Below, one piece after another: positions 37,603-50,500 of a stretch of 64,000 bases of DNA. A model generated the notes under the pieces. That model saw nothing but the letters and a program-made list of their open reading frames with translations. It was not told the DNA's origin and did no database searches. Made by a program: the position numbers and the translations under genes. Origin of the DNA: Hexactinellida sp. DTS-2022 (Eukaryota > Porifera > Hexactinellida). Where the stretch lies: assembly GCA_028753945.1 (NCBI GenBank), contig JAPNXP010000014.1, positions 682,001-746,000 of the forward strand. Reading direction: 5' to 3'. Numbering within the stretch: the stretch's first letter is position 1; the number at the start of each line of letters is the position of its first letter.

Positions 37603-39343
37603 CTAGAAACATTGCAGAGGATAGTTGGGATTACGAGATACAACACAAATAGTTCTTAAGTTGGAAATACAAACTCCAAAGGGGGCAATAAACTCTCCCA
37701 TTCCCTCCCCTTTCCTTCCCAAGGTGTGAATATGCTGTCCAGATTCCGTATACACTTTGATGGCATTACTCCCATGGTCGCTAATGAGCATATTACCAGC
37801 TGAGTCAAAACAGAAGAAGGTAGGGCTAGCGACCGAACTGTCCTCTGTCCCTGTAGAGACACAGGAACTGAGGGGGTGTCCTTCTCGAGAGAAGAAATGG
37901 ACACATTTGGGACTCCCGCCTAGCACCACGATTCGATCAGCTGACAGCTTAACGTCTGTAGGGAATTGCAGCTGTCCTATTCCGATGCAGGACTTAAATT
38001 TGAGGAGTTTCGAGTATACGCACACTCTGTGGTTCCAGCAATCTACAACTAACACATCTCCGTTAGTGTCGATACAGAGTCCATAGGGCCAGTTAAACTC
38101 TCCTTCCTTGAGGCCTTTAGTTCCAGTTCTGTTGATGAGTTTGAAATCTTTCTTTCGGAACTGCAACAATGCATGGTGCCCCGTGTCGGTTACGAATATG
38201 GACTCATTATTGACAGCTATTCCCCATGGATGCACGAGCTTATCATTACCGAATTGCGACACAAACTCTCCCTTTAACGACACTATTTGCACACGCTTGT
38301 TCTCAAAATCTGCTACGTACATTAGCTCAGTGGATTCATCGAATGCTATTCCTGTGGCTTCCAACCAGGGTTGCCAATCCAATCCAATCCAATCGACAAT
38401 CCAATCCAATCGAGCCAAATTTGGACAATCGGCAATCCAAATTTGGACAATCGATTATTCGGATGACAATCCAATCGCAATCGACAATCCAAAATATCAT
38501 CGATTCTTTTGGATTGTTTCTCCGATTTTTTTCGATCGTTTACTGTTCAGTATTATATAAAAAAAGAGTTATGTTTCATCATATGTTCAAACTTAAAACA
38601 TATATTATTGGGTTTAATTGACGAGCAATTGAGCTTTTTAAATTTTGGCATTATTTAGATATTGAAAAAACAAACAATCAGAAAAATCGATGAAATTCAT
38701 CGATTGCAATCCAATCGATAATCCAATCGATGAAAAATGCAGCAATCCAATCGTCAATCCAATCGATGAAAAATGAAGCAATCCAATCGACAATCCAATC
38801 GATGAAAAATGCAGCAATCGGCAATCGAAAATATTCTCGATTGGATTGGATTGGCAACCCTGCTTCCAACTCATTAGCACCTCTTCCTAACTTCCCAGCT
38901 GTTAATACAGGTTCTCGCTTGAGAGAATAGTCCGGTATCTCACACGGGACTATCTCTCCTAGCTCGGATATCAGCTGTCGGATTGTGTGCCTATTTTCAC
39001 ACCTGAAGACGGGACATAGGAATGTGGCAGATGGTCCCAGTTCCTTAATGCCCTGTTGGTAGGCTTGTTTGGCCTGTTCATGGAACTTTAGGTTTGGGTT
39101 TACCTTTATGCTCATTTCGTGCATTTGTTGCTGTACCCTTTCCAGTTCTTCTATGGCAGCGATACGAGTGGCCTCTTTGTTCGTGTGGTCCTCTCGCAGC
39201 TCACGGACCCTCTGGAGGAGAGCGTCCCTCCTCGCGATCAGCTGATCGATTAGGGGATCGAATGTTTGGTTGATGATTGTGGCGACATTGTCGAATTGTG
39301 CCATTTTATCGAAAGTTACATTTGTAGGCATATTAGTGGCCAT
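37603..39343 (-). pseudogene. Coiled-coil/NHL gene split by a hAT-type insertion
   Basis: Sister of the 35350 gene, in opposite orientation. The N-terminal part (39343 down to about 38871) and the C-terminal part (about 38357 down to 37603) are both open and nearly identical to the intact copy. They are separated only by the element and its 8-bp duplication, at the position where the intact copy reads GANELNARGIAFDE. Outside the insertion I see no other lesion, so the insertion is recent. A truncated protein of about 160 native residues (coiled coil only) plus read-through could still be made. Confidence 0.9.
38366..38862. mobile_element. hAT-type MITE with CAATCC arrays
   Basis: 497 bp, ends CAGGGTTGCCAATCC and GGATTGGCAACCCTG. 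The exact duplication CTTCCAAC flanks it (38358-38365 and 38863-38870). Both ends hold arrays of CAATCCAATCGA-type repeats. There is no transposase. Confidence 0.95.
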
Positions 39344-40369
39344 TTTAGTTTCTGTTACGAATCGAGTTTATTCAAATAATATAATTAATCTAATACAGCT
39401 CTATCTTATACTTGTGTAACCTGAGAATACCAAAGTACGTCAATGGTTGCTATGGTGATACCTGGAAAGTTAGGGAATTTTCTTGGTTAGTTGTGTCTAT
39501 TATGACTCAATTAGAATAATCTGGAATTGTTTATCGGTTCAAAGTAGTGTTTATAAGTTTTTGAAAAATTCCCTTTTTGCCACAAACAACATTATCAATT
39601 CTTATCCTACAGACCAATAATGCGTTTTGCTAAACCATATTTAGTTCATGATTTGAATTATACGATTTAATGCAAACAATACTTGTATTTAGCATTTTAT
39701 TGTGTCACAAGTTTGAAGTCGTGTTAGTCAATACTTAATTGCAAATTGTCCCAAGGTTACGGGGGGCATCTCATTATCATTATCTCCGTAATTGATGAGG
39801 TCATAGCTAAGTATTTGCTAGCAAACAAGGTTTCATCCAAGCGCGTAAATGTATTTGGAAGAAATTCTAGGTCCGCGAGAATCGAGAGTTATCCCTTAGA
39901 CTTAATGCAAAATGAGTAATATAGGCTTGTGTGAGCGAGCTCAAACTAAATCTAGGCGCGCAGAAATTTGCCTGTGTGCAAATATTTTAAAGTACAGAGT
40001 ATTTTTGTGAAAAATATGCAAATTATGCAAAATGTGAGGCAAATGCTTGTGCGGGAGGGGAATAAACTGTGTTTCTATTTTGATAAAGGATTAATTTTAA
40101 TGAAAATTCAAAATAAACCTAGAAGTTAGCTTTCAACGGGTATGTTTCTAAAGGAGTCACTGTCACTCCAATAAGTGCATCCGATGCTCGTATATGAGCC
40201 ACTGTTGACTGTATTTATACTTCTCCTGCTACTGTTGAGGGTGTTGCATTCTGTATCACCGACAGAATAGCAAATGTTTTTATGCAGGTGTCACTCTCTG
40301 TATAGTCTATAGTTCCACTTATGTGAACACCTGTGACCCTACTCAGAGTATATATACAATTTACAACAG

Positions 40370-41561
40370 TGAATTAGTTTTTATTATTGCACTCTAAACT
40401 CCTTCTCGAATTTTTTCTCACAAAGCAATCAATTAAATTATTTTATATGTTTGTGATAGCGATTCCCCAAACCTTTTTCAACCTTCGATCCCCTCCACTG
40501 CTAATGCCAAACATTATGTGGGCCCCTCCCATTGAGATCTATTAATAATATGTAAGGTATAACCTGTAATGAACTAACACCTCTCTATATGGAACTACGC
40601 ATGCTATTGTCCCAAATAGATAGGTGTCGCTCATTTAATTCTAATGGAATACTTATACTTTGGAGGGCAGAGCAATCTTTAACATATTTTAATCCAAGTT
40701 TTAGATAACTCTTTCTCTGTCTGGTCTTTCTTTTTTCAATAAACAATATATTTATATTTATTATTTGAATTTTTTAAATTCGAAATCAGCATATTTAGGT
40801 AGTATAATACCCTTTGGAAGCCAGCCTCAAGGTTCTTGGTTCATTTTGAATTTTCTTTATTCTGTTTACCTATTTTTGTAAACAACAACAATAAATATTC
40901 CTATTATATTTGTATATACGAAATTCGTGTTCAGCATACTTGTTTACGTACCGATTATAACATTTGGAATTTAGTTTATATCTCAATTGTAAATGCGGTT
41001 TCTATTCCCCCATCACTTTAATGCAATCCGGACAAACAAACAACAATCGAGTTATAATAATATAGATATTATCAACATTGTCTATATCTCTATAACAATG
41101 TACAGTGGTGTTCGCATAATTATCATTTTTGCCCAATATCGCTCTTAAATAGCAAGTTATTTTCAGTCCCCAAGCGAGTTTTTAATGTAAATTATGTTCC
41201 TCTATTAGCAAACAAATTTCGTAATCGTTAATATAAAATTTGACTACAGTCAACTCCGCTTAATAGAGTCACCTCGGGACCAGGTCGCTTTGACCCGATT
41301 AAGCGGAGAAATCTATTAACCAAAAATATTTTAAGCCAAAATGTAATTCCGTCTTATAATTCCTGTGAAATGTTGACCCCATTAAGCGGAGAATTCTATT
41401 AACCGGTGGCTCTATTAAGCGGAGTCGACTGTATTTATATCCATTATAATCACTGTATTTATATCCATTATAACCACTGTATTTTACTTAACAGTTTGGG
41501 AATATAATTACTTCATATAAGCGGGCATTTCGTACTTTCGTTATAACGGGTTATTGTATAG
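40370..41561. other. Spacer or 5' introns of CEP57
   Basis: AT-rich with MITE remnants (family E near 41100, family B 41245-41433). The first CEP57 exon with its ATG should lie here or further left, but I could not identify it. Confidence 0.4.
41245..41433. mobile_element. MITE, family B
   Basis: TACAGTCAACTCCGCTTAAT to ATTAAGCGGAGTCGACTGTA, TA borders. The internal text matches the copies at 16158 and 60374. Confidence 0.8.
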
Positions 41562-44500
41562 GTACTGTCTGATCATAACACTGCACATAAAGACTTGTAC
41601 TCAGTTGGAAAGGAAGACACTAGTGGAGAGAGTATACAGTCCCACGCAATGATAGAAGCGCTGAAAGCTCTGCAGAGCAAAATAGCTCGCCTCGAGACAG
41701 AGAGGGCTGCTGCTGCTGAAAAGTTCGAGTCTCTCTCTTCTCGAACTAACCAGAGACAGCTGGACTTGTTGGATGGACCTGTTGCGACAGAGAATGTTCT
41801 AGAACATTCTAGAATAGAGCCTGTGTCTACAAGCGAGCTGAGAACAGTCTCTACTCACGATACACTGGCTCACAAGGTTAATAGGGATTTGTATACAGTC
41901 AACTCCGGTTATAACCAAGTCGGATATAACTAAGTATTTGCTTATAACGAAGTCGTTCAATGGTCCGGAAATCCTTCTATCTTATTACATTCTCAAAACT
42001 TCGTTTACAACGAAATGGATATAACGAAATTCTGCTTATAACGAAGTGAAACTATGGTCCCGAGCACTTCGTTATAACAGGAGTTGACTGTATATGTATC
42101 GTATTGCTTCGAATAAGCGCCCCGGCGCTTTTTGTTTTCATGGACCAAATTTATCCTCAATTTTTTTTGAAAAATTCAGAAATAATGTTTTGGTAGGTTC
42201 TAATGGCTCTCAGTTACAGTATACTACGAAGTTTCCAAAAATCAAAGTAATTACACTCCAGTTATAAACTAACGCAGGGTTTTTTTAAAGGCCGATCTTG
42301 GTTTAAATTTTGCACCAAGATTTTTTGGAGTTACACCACGATTCGGGTCGGCCTCGTCCGCTGCAGTTTTGAGTTACACCAAAAAAACCCCTGAACTAAC
42401 GTGTATTAATTAGTGTAACAAATTCCATTTTATTGACCCGGCGCTTATTTGAACCAATACGGTATATATAATCTGGATATGTTCCTATATTAATTACTAT
42501 CTATTGTGTAGTATGAGAGTGCTAGCCATTATGAAGTAGAGCGTAGGTTGGATTCTATCAATGACAAGTGTTGGCAGCAAGCTCACGAGTTGGAGACCAC
42601 GAGAGAAATGCTCAGAAGAGCAGAGTTAGACAGGTACATACATACGTACTAGTAATGTCTCAAAAAAGAAGAAAAAAAATGTCTCTAATATAATTTAATT
42701 AAGAGCATCCTTATGTGTAGACGGTCTATTTCTATACGGTCTATAAAAGCCCATACAAAATAAGCAAAAAAATTGTAGAGCGTTTATACATTCTGTAGAC
42801 CAGTGGTTCCCAACCTGGGAGGAATTCCTCCCTGGGGAGGAATTTGGCCATCCTCGGGGAGGAATTCGACATAGGTATACTTATAAATATTAATGAAATT
42901 TTCTGGATTGCTTTGTCTCACTGAATGATTTAATCACTGAGTAATTAAAAATACCTAGTATTAATAATATTGACAGTTCTCATTGACAGTATTATTTATA
43001 TTTCACTTATTTCAATACCAAAATTCTACATTGTAGTGCTGGGGGGAATTATAGCAAAAATATAGGTTAGGGGGGTAATATCGTGAAATTTTTTGGAAAA
43101 GGTTGGGAACCACTGCTGTAGACCAAAAGCCCTGCCGTCTATGGGTAATACTAATGTTATGTAAGAAAAGGTACATACATACTAGTCACATTACTGTAGA
43201 CCTAGTTAATACCAACACATACCTAGTATATTTCAGTCCCTTTCAAAGCCTTTTTAATACAAATGACATTGGTTAATACGTTTTTCGGATATGGAGTATG
43301 CGAGTATGCGAGTACACATTTTGACGGTCCCTGGGTGTATGTATTAATGAGGTTCGACTGAATTTATATTCTCCTATTGTCTGATCTCATCATCTATTGA
43401 CTCCACTTATACATTCTAGTTCCTTATTTGTTAACTCCACTTATAACTATTAACTTATATCTGCCTATTGGTTAACAAAATTTATAACTACAGTAGAGCC
43501 TCTGAACAACGGACACTTTGGGACCGGAACCGTTGTCCGTTATTTAGAGGTTGCTTTTATAATAGACATTTGCTAAATTCAATCCGTCCGTGCCACGAGG
43601 GTTGTCCGTTATTTGGAGGGGCCGTTATGGTAACTTATGGGAGGCTCCACTGTATTAACTTATATCTGCCTATTGGTTAATAACTCCAACTTATAAGGAG
43701 CCTGTAGGAAGTACACAGAAGAGCAGATGTCCAGATTAGAGCGCAAGTATGACGAACTGAGAACTGACTCGGAACAGATGCTGCCCCAGTTCCAGGTAGC
43801 AGGGATTGAAATTACGATTTACAGTCAGTCCGCTTAATAGAGGCACTGGTTAATAGATTTCTCCGCTTAATGGGGTCAAAGCAATCTGGTCCCGAGGTGA
43901 CTCTATTAAGCGGAGTCGACTGTACTTGAATTTTTCGAGAAATATATATATCATTGATTTGAATGAACTTAACTCAAATTTTATAAAAAGTATTCAATTG
44001 CTATTTTGGCAGTGAATATAGTATGAAATATCACGTCGAATTAACTACGATTGTATATGTTTCGCCCTTTCATATACAGTGGATGCCAAATCTGGTTGCT
44101 AATAGGCGAAGTTGCTAATAGGGAATGAAATTAACAGTATGTATCACGCTTGGATTCTGTAAAGCGGTTGCTAATAAAGTAACATAATTGCTAATAGGGG
44201 AGTTGCTAATAAGCAAACTCCACAATATTTAAATATCATAATGTTACTACCCAGTGTATTATACAGCAATTTGTAAATACGCTCCTAATCCTGTTCTGAT
44301 CCAATTTTCATACGCCTAAATCACAAACTAATGTTACGGTATAGGAGAAGATTCCAATTTTTCTCGCTCCTAATTAATTTTCCCCCTAAAATCATACTCC
44401 AAAAGGAGCGTCTCGGCTCCTGGATAATTAATTCCCTGCCAGGTATCCCCGGAGCTGGTGCCTGCGGGGGCCTCTGACGCGGCGGTTGCTAGAGTGGACA

Positions 44501-47500
44501 GAGTGGAGGAGCGACAGAGAGAGATGGCGGAGTCCCAGGAACAGACGGAGGGTCAGGTCAGAGAGCTGCAGCACGAACTCAAGCTGGAGAGACACCGCAG
44601 GAAGCTCCTACAGGTATCAACTGTAGTCATATACTGTAGTTGTACTGTAGTTATATACTGTAGTTATACTGTAGTTATATAGTGTAGGTATATACTGTAG
44701 TTATACTGTAGTTATATAGTGTAGGTATATACTGTAGTTATATACTGTATCAATTAATCTGCTAAAATACTAGGAATGAAACGAATACAGTAAACCATAG
44801 CGTTCTATATAAAAAATGCTATGAGTAACATTGGATATAGCGAAAAATCGCTAATAACGACTTTTTGTTATCCGTTGTTTTCTTAAATTATCCGAACATG
44901 TTTGACTTGTCCCAACGAGTTCGGATAATCAAGACCTGCAAATCCCTTCGTTATATCCGGATATTCGTTATAAGCGGATAATAATTAATACGTTTAGTGC
45001 TCTGGAGGAAAATCTCCATTTCGTTATATGCAGTTAACTTATTTCGTTATATCCGACTTGGTTATTACTGGAGTCACTGTATAGTATAGTTGGCACAGTA
45101 TAAACCTAAACTACTACAAATACTACGGTTGAAACGAATACGTATTTACTCTACTCTGTGTGTGTAGGAGAAAGCAGCAGAGCTGCAAGCGGCACAAGAC
45201 ACCAACCTGTGTCTCACTCGCGCGACTTCTCTCAGCTCCCAGGCCGCCTCTTCACACCTGCGAAACCGCGGGAAGAGAAAGAAGCTAGTCAGCGGCAAGC
45301 TGAGTAAGCACAGACATTCAAACAGCGCTGCTCGGACAAACGAGAGGGCAGATCACTACAGAGTGCAGCTTAAGGATATTCCCTTCGTAGTGGGCACTTC
45401 CACTGCCCAGTCCCACTCAGTGGCGGCTAACTACCAACAGCTGATCGCTATGCTGAAGAGCCACAACACAGTCGTGTGTGGTAGGGGGCCTCACGGGGCA
45501 CAGGGGAGACACAAGGGGGCACTGCCGAAAGAAGATTCTAGAAGGTGCGAGATCATGGTTAATAATAACTTAGTATAGTAGAACCTCGTTAGTACGAACA
45601 CCAACGGACGGTAGAAATTTGTTCGCTTTATCCGGAGTTCGTATTAACCGGAGTAATACCCATTGAATACCCATTGAATAACGAGGTTATACTGTATAAT
45701 GTTTGAAGTAAATGTACAGTAGTCCATGGTTAATATAGTACAGTAGATTCTCATTAATAGGAACGACCGTTTAAATCTGTTCTCATTTATATAGGCTAGG
45801 GGAATTAAGCACCTTATAATCGTTTCCGTGTTCATACTAACGAGAGTCTATTGCAGTGGTTCCCAACCTGGATCCATGGACCCCTTGGGGGTGCACAGGA
45901 TGTATTACGGACAATGGGAGGGGGTCCACAGAATGTCTAATATTTACTATAGGGGGTCAACGGTTGAAAAAGGTTGGGAATAGCTGGTCTACTGTATATC
46001 TAGCCTATTGATTATATAAGTTATCCCCTGTATATCTAGCCTATTGATTATTCCCTGTATAGCTATTATCTAGCCTATTGATTATTCCCTATATAGCTAG
46101 CCCATAGGCGTCGTTGCAGGGGGGGCGGGGGGGGGGCAGCATAGGTCTCGCCCCCCCCCCCCCCCCAGATTTCGCCCACTCAGCTGGCGTTTGTCTTGAA
46201 AATTAGTTGAAACAGTGGATGATAACAGGTTTTTATTTTGCCCAAAATGTCAAGTTGCATAAGCTTTCTCAGGAAATTTACATCTCACTTACGTTATTAA
46301 TTTAATAATTATGTGTGATTTTTGCGCATTAATTGCAACATAAAATAAATGTCTTTTAAAAGTTCTCTGGCTGCCGCCCCCCCCCCCCCCAGATTGTCAC
46401 AAAAATTGGAAAGTTCGACGCCTATGAGCTAGCCTATTGATTATCCCCTGTATATCTAGTCAAAAGGCACTTTTTACTGTGCCGACTATACTAAGTATAG
46501 TGGCCCAGTTCTAATCTTAGTGCCTTTATTTTGAATGGTTACAAATTATTGAACAGGATTTTCCTGTAGAAATGGAATATTACAAAACCAATATCAAAAG
46601 GCAGAGGAAGTTTTAATAATTAAATCACTATATGGAACTGAAACTAAGCATAACTAGTTACAGATCTTGTTGCTATGGAGAGATTAGTGGAATGTGGTTA
46701 TGCGTAGCATAGCAGCCATATGGTTGCCAGGCTGTGTAGCGAGCAGAGAGCTCTGGGATTGCCTGATAGAGTTGTGTGGTTAGTGGTGTAACGGGATAGC
46801 TAGCAGAGAAGTGGCGTGTTGCGTGGTGCGAGCTGTGTGAGTATAAGAAGAGCAGCCAGCAGAGATAGGACAATGCAACTGTGTTAAAGGAACTGAAACT
46901 AATCGAGAGTAGAATGGCAACTGAGTTAGTAGCGGACATGCGAGAAGAGACAGCCAGAGAGCTGGAACGAATTCGAGGGGAAGTGGTGATAGCGAAAGAG
47001 GAGTTACGTGTCCGATTCGAGTATTATTTCCAAGTGCTACGTGGCAGACACTTCGAACTGGTGGCACAGCTGGATGAAGTGGTCCATGTGGCAGAGACAC
47101 AAGTGGAGGATAGACAGGTGAAGCTGAATCAGTTGAAAGTGACCAAAGCTGAAATGTCACACAATCTCCAACATAATGAGCTCAATGAGACTCTAATAAA
47201 TTTGTCCCGAGAGTTGGACGAGAAGATACGGGGACTAGAGGCGACTGTGGATCGGATTCCATCTGTGTGGCTCGAGTGGCATGACGGGTGGTTGGAAGGT
47301 GGCATGGCTGGATTGTGTCGCTTGTGTGAGGGTGTATCCTACGTGAACAGACACAACCCAGTGTGGTCTGGTGTCAATAAAGGAGAGGGACATATGGAAA
47401 TATATCTACCTTCTGGTCTGTCGATAGACAGAGACAATGGAGATATATTTGTGTGCGATTATTGGGTTAATAGGATTCAGGTGTTTAGCAAAGAAGGCAA

Positions 47501-50500
47501 TTATTTTAGAACAATTAAGCCACAAGGAATGTCCTATCCTATTTCCATAACTGTCTCACTCCATCACATGTTTGTCAGTTGTTATTATCCACTTAGTATC
47601 TGCAAGCTAGATAAAGTATCTGGGGACATTCTGTGTCGTGTTGAAACAGAGTATATCATGCATGGTCTGTCAGTTGACACAGACACACTGTATGCAGGAA
47701 TGTGTGATACTAATAGCATATCTCATTTCAGTGTTGAGGATTTACGGTCTGTCGATAGGACTCCACTTAACTCTCCACATATAACAGAGGACACTATACT
47801 ATTCGACCTAAAACTAACTCCCTCTCTATTTATAGTCCTGTTTGGTGAGTGTCCCTTTCCTGTCCAATCATTTACCAGAGATGGGAACCTAATGCATTCG
47901 ATTGTGTCACAGGAACAGCTGATTGATGCTTACTATTTCTGTCTGGACAGACACATGAATATTATAGTTAGTGACAAGGGAGCTCATAATGTTAAAGTAT
48001 TCGACAGAGAGGGACAGCTTGTCGGTACCATGGGACACGAAGGGACAGGACCTGGAGAGTTCCTATTTCCTCGAGGGATAGATATCAACGAGGGACTTGT
48101 TGTTGTTGTTGTTGATTGTAAGCCGTCTCATATACTACAGTTCTTCTAATCTCCTATTTATTTGTGTTTGTTTATTCATTAAAATAATAGAATAAACGCA
48201 ATCTTGACTTAAGTCAATAGTTCTTATTATAACTTGGGGAGTGTAAATGTTTTCTTAATTAAATTTGTTCCACCAGTTCTCTATTAGTATTCACTAAAAC
48301 AAATAAACAAACAAGCAGACAAACAAACAAACAAACAAACAAACAACAGTCATCCCTCTAAGCCAATTAACTTTACCGTATTCAATTGAATAAATAAAAC
48401 TAAATAAATAAAAAACAAACAACAACAATTTATATTATTGAAATCCCAGAGCCATCTTCACTTCCAAAATCCACCAAAACCTTTGACACTTCATCATCAG
48501 AGAAATCCACCATAGAATTAACAGCGACACTAACACCTCCACTTTTGTCATCAAACAAATCAACAACAGATTGCAAACCCCCTAAACTATCAAAATCTTC
48601 AGAAAATAATTCCATAGTTAATTCCTGTGATTCATAACGTAAAGAAGCTGGCTTTTCGAAAAAAGATGAATTCTGATAAGGACTTATATAAAGTGGATTT
48701 GTGAGTGAATGTAATTCGGTTGGTGACGAAATATTGCTCTGGGATGGGAAATAAGTTGAAAGACTAGCGTATGATTTGGCATATTGTTGTTTACGTTGAC
48801 GTAGCCTATAAATGCGTACCATTAACATACACAGAACACAACTACAACAAGCTATAAATAGAACTAGTATAGTTGATAGGATTATTAGAGCTAATTCAGT
48901 TGAAATTAAAGTGGTGTCTTTTAGAATTTTTTAAGTGTAAATGATCAACTGTTTCTCTATCAATATTTGCAATGGCTATTGTCAATTCAGCCGTTTGTTC
49001 ATTCATTGCAAATGTTGTTAATCCAGTGATTGGGTTACTGTCTACTAGTCTATAAGTTAGTTCCATATTGGTGTCAATATCCACATCTGTGGCAGGGGTA
49101 TTGACTATCACCTGACCGAAATTGTGTCCTCGCCAATGAAAAGTGTCGTTTGAATAGAGCCATCAAAAATAGGTGGATTATCATTAGCATCAGTTATGTA
49201 GATATTTAATTAAGTTTATTTGATTAGAAAGGTTTGGGGATCCATTGTTATTTATTATTATTGTTAGTTGGACGAAATCTAAATTTTCTCGGTCGAGAAT
49301 TTGTGACACCTCTAATAACCCAGTTATAGAATCTATCTTGAACAAATTGGAACCAGTAAGTGTGAAAGTTATAGTTCCATTTTCACCGAAATCAGGATCA
49401 CTCGCGGAATACTGTACAACTGAAGTAGCAATCGATGTGTTCTCTGGAATGCTAATATTAGTAACAATAGGTGTGACAAATTGTGGCGTGTTATCGTTAA
49501 CATCTAGAATACCAATTTGGACAATAAGTGGATCATAATCCAATTGAGGAACCCTTGATCTACACCCTTAATAGCGACACTATATGAAGAGATTAATTTA
49601 GTAATATTAAAGTATAGTAATAGTATAATACAGTAGAACCTCGTTAGTACGAACACTATTTCAGTCCCATTCAAAGCCATTTCAATCATTTCAATTCCAA
49701 AAATCTAAAATTACAGCTGTGCCGACAGCATGTACTTTGGAGGCACTATATTTTGGTCGTTGGTTGATCAATAGTGCCTCCAAAAGAAAATGCTGTAAAA
49801 TAACTGATTGAAGAAATCTAAAATTATAGCTGTGCCGACAGCATGTCCTATTAACTATTAGCTAGCCTATTGACTATCCCCTGTATAGCTATCCTATTGA
49901 CTCCCCCCTGTATAGCTATCCTATTGACTCTCCCCTGTCCCTAGACTTATAGAGGAGCTAGAGGGAGAGCTGGCGGCGCTGCAGATCCGGCACCAGCAGC
50001 TAGCCAGAGAGCTGCAGACCTCTCAGGAGAGTCCGACTCGGGATTCTCAGTCGATAGAGCGGGCGCTGAGAGAGCTGCTGGAACAGATGGATGCTAAGAC
50101 ACAGCATGTGCGGCTAGCTAAAACAGTAAACAAACAGGTTAGATACATTAAAGACCCTAAATTTCCTTTCCTTTCTAAATATTTGGACTTTAATTCCCAT
50201 TCTAAATCATTGATTTTTGAGATTTAGGCTAAATTTTTATCCATGAAAATTTTTCTGCACACGCACGTCTAAATTTAGTTGAGCTCGCTCATACGTGTCT
50301 AAATACTTCATTTGTATTACTTCAATGGGAGCTTCGCTCGATTTTATTTCAAAATTAATTACGCGCATGAAACCCTGAGTTACATCTCATATTTTATAAT
50401 GAGATGTATATGTAAACTATTTTATGAAGTAAGTCTGCTTTTAAGATACTGAAATAGTGTACTATCACTAGAAATTTGTATTAACCTGTGTAATTTGTAT

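Larger units (their letters stand above)
37372..40366. repeat. Right arm of the large inverted duplication
   Basis: Reverse complement of the left arm. It differs by a 497-bp hAT-type insertion with its duplication (38358-38870), scattered substitutions and small gaps. The outer end at about 40366 corresponds to 34342 in the left arm. Confidence 0.85.

Noticed and set aside
48299-48345. AAAC-type simple repeat as a functional site
   Set aside because: An ordinary short tetranucleotide run in an AT-rich intron.
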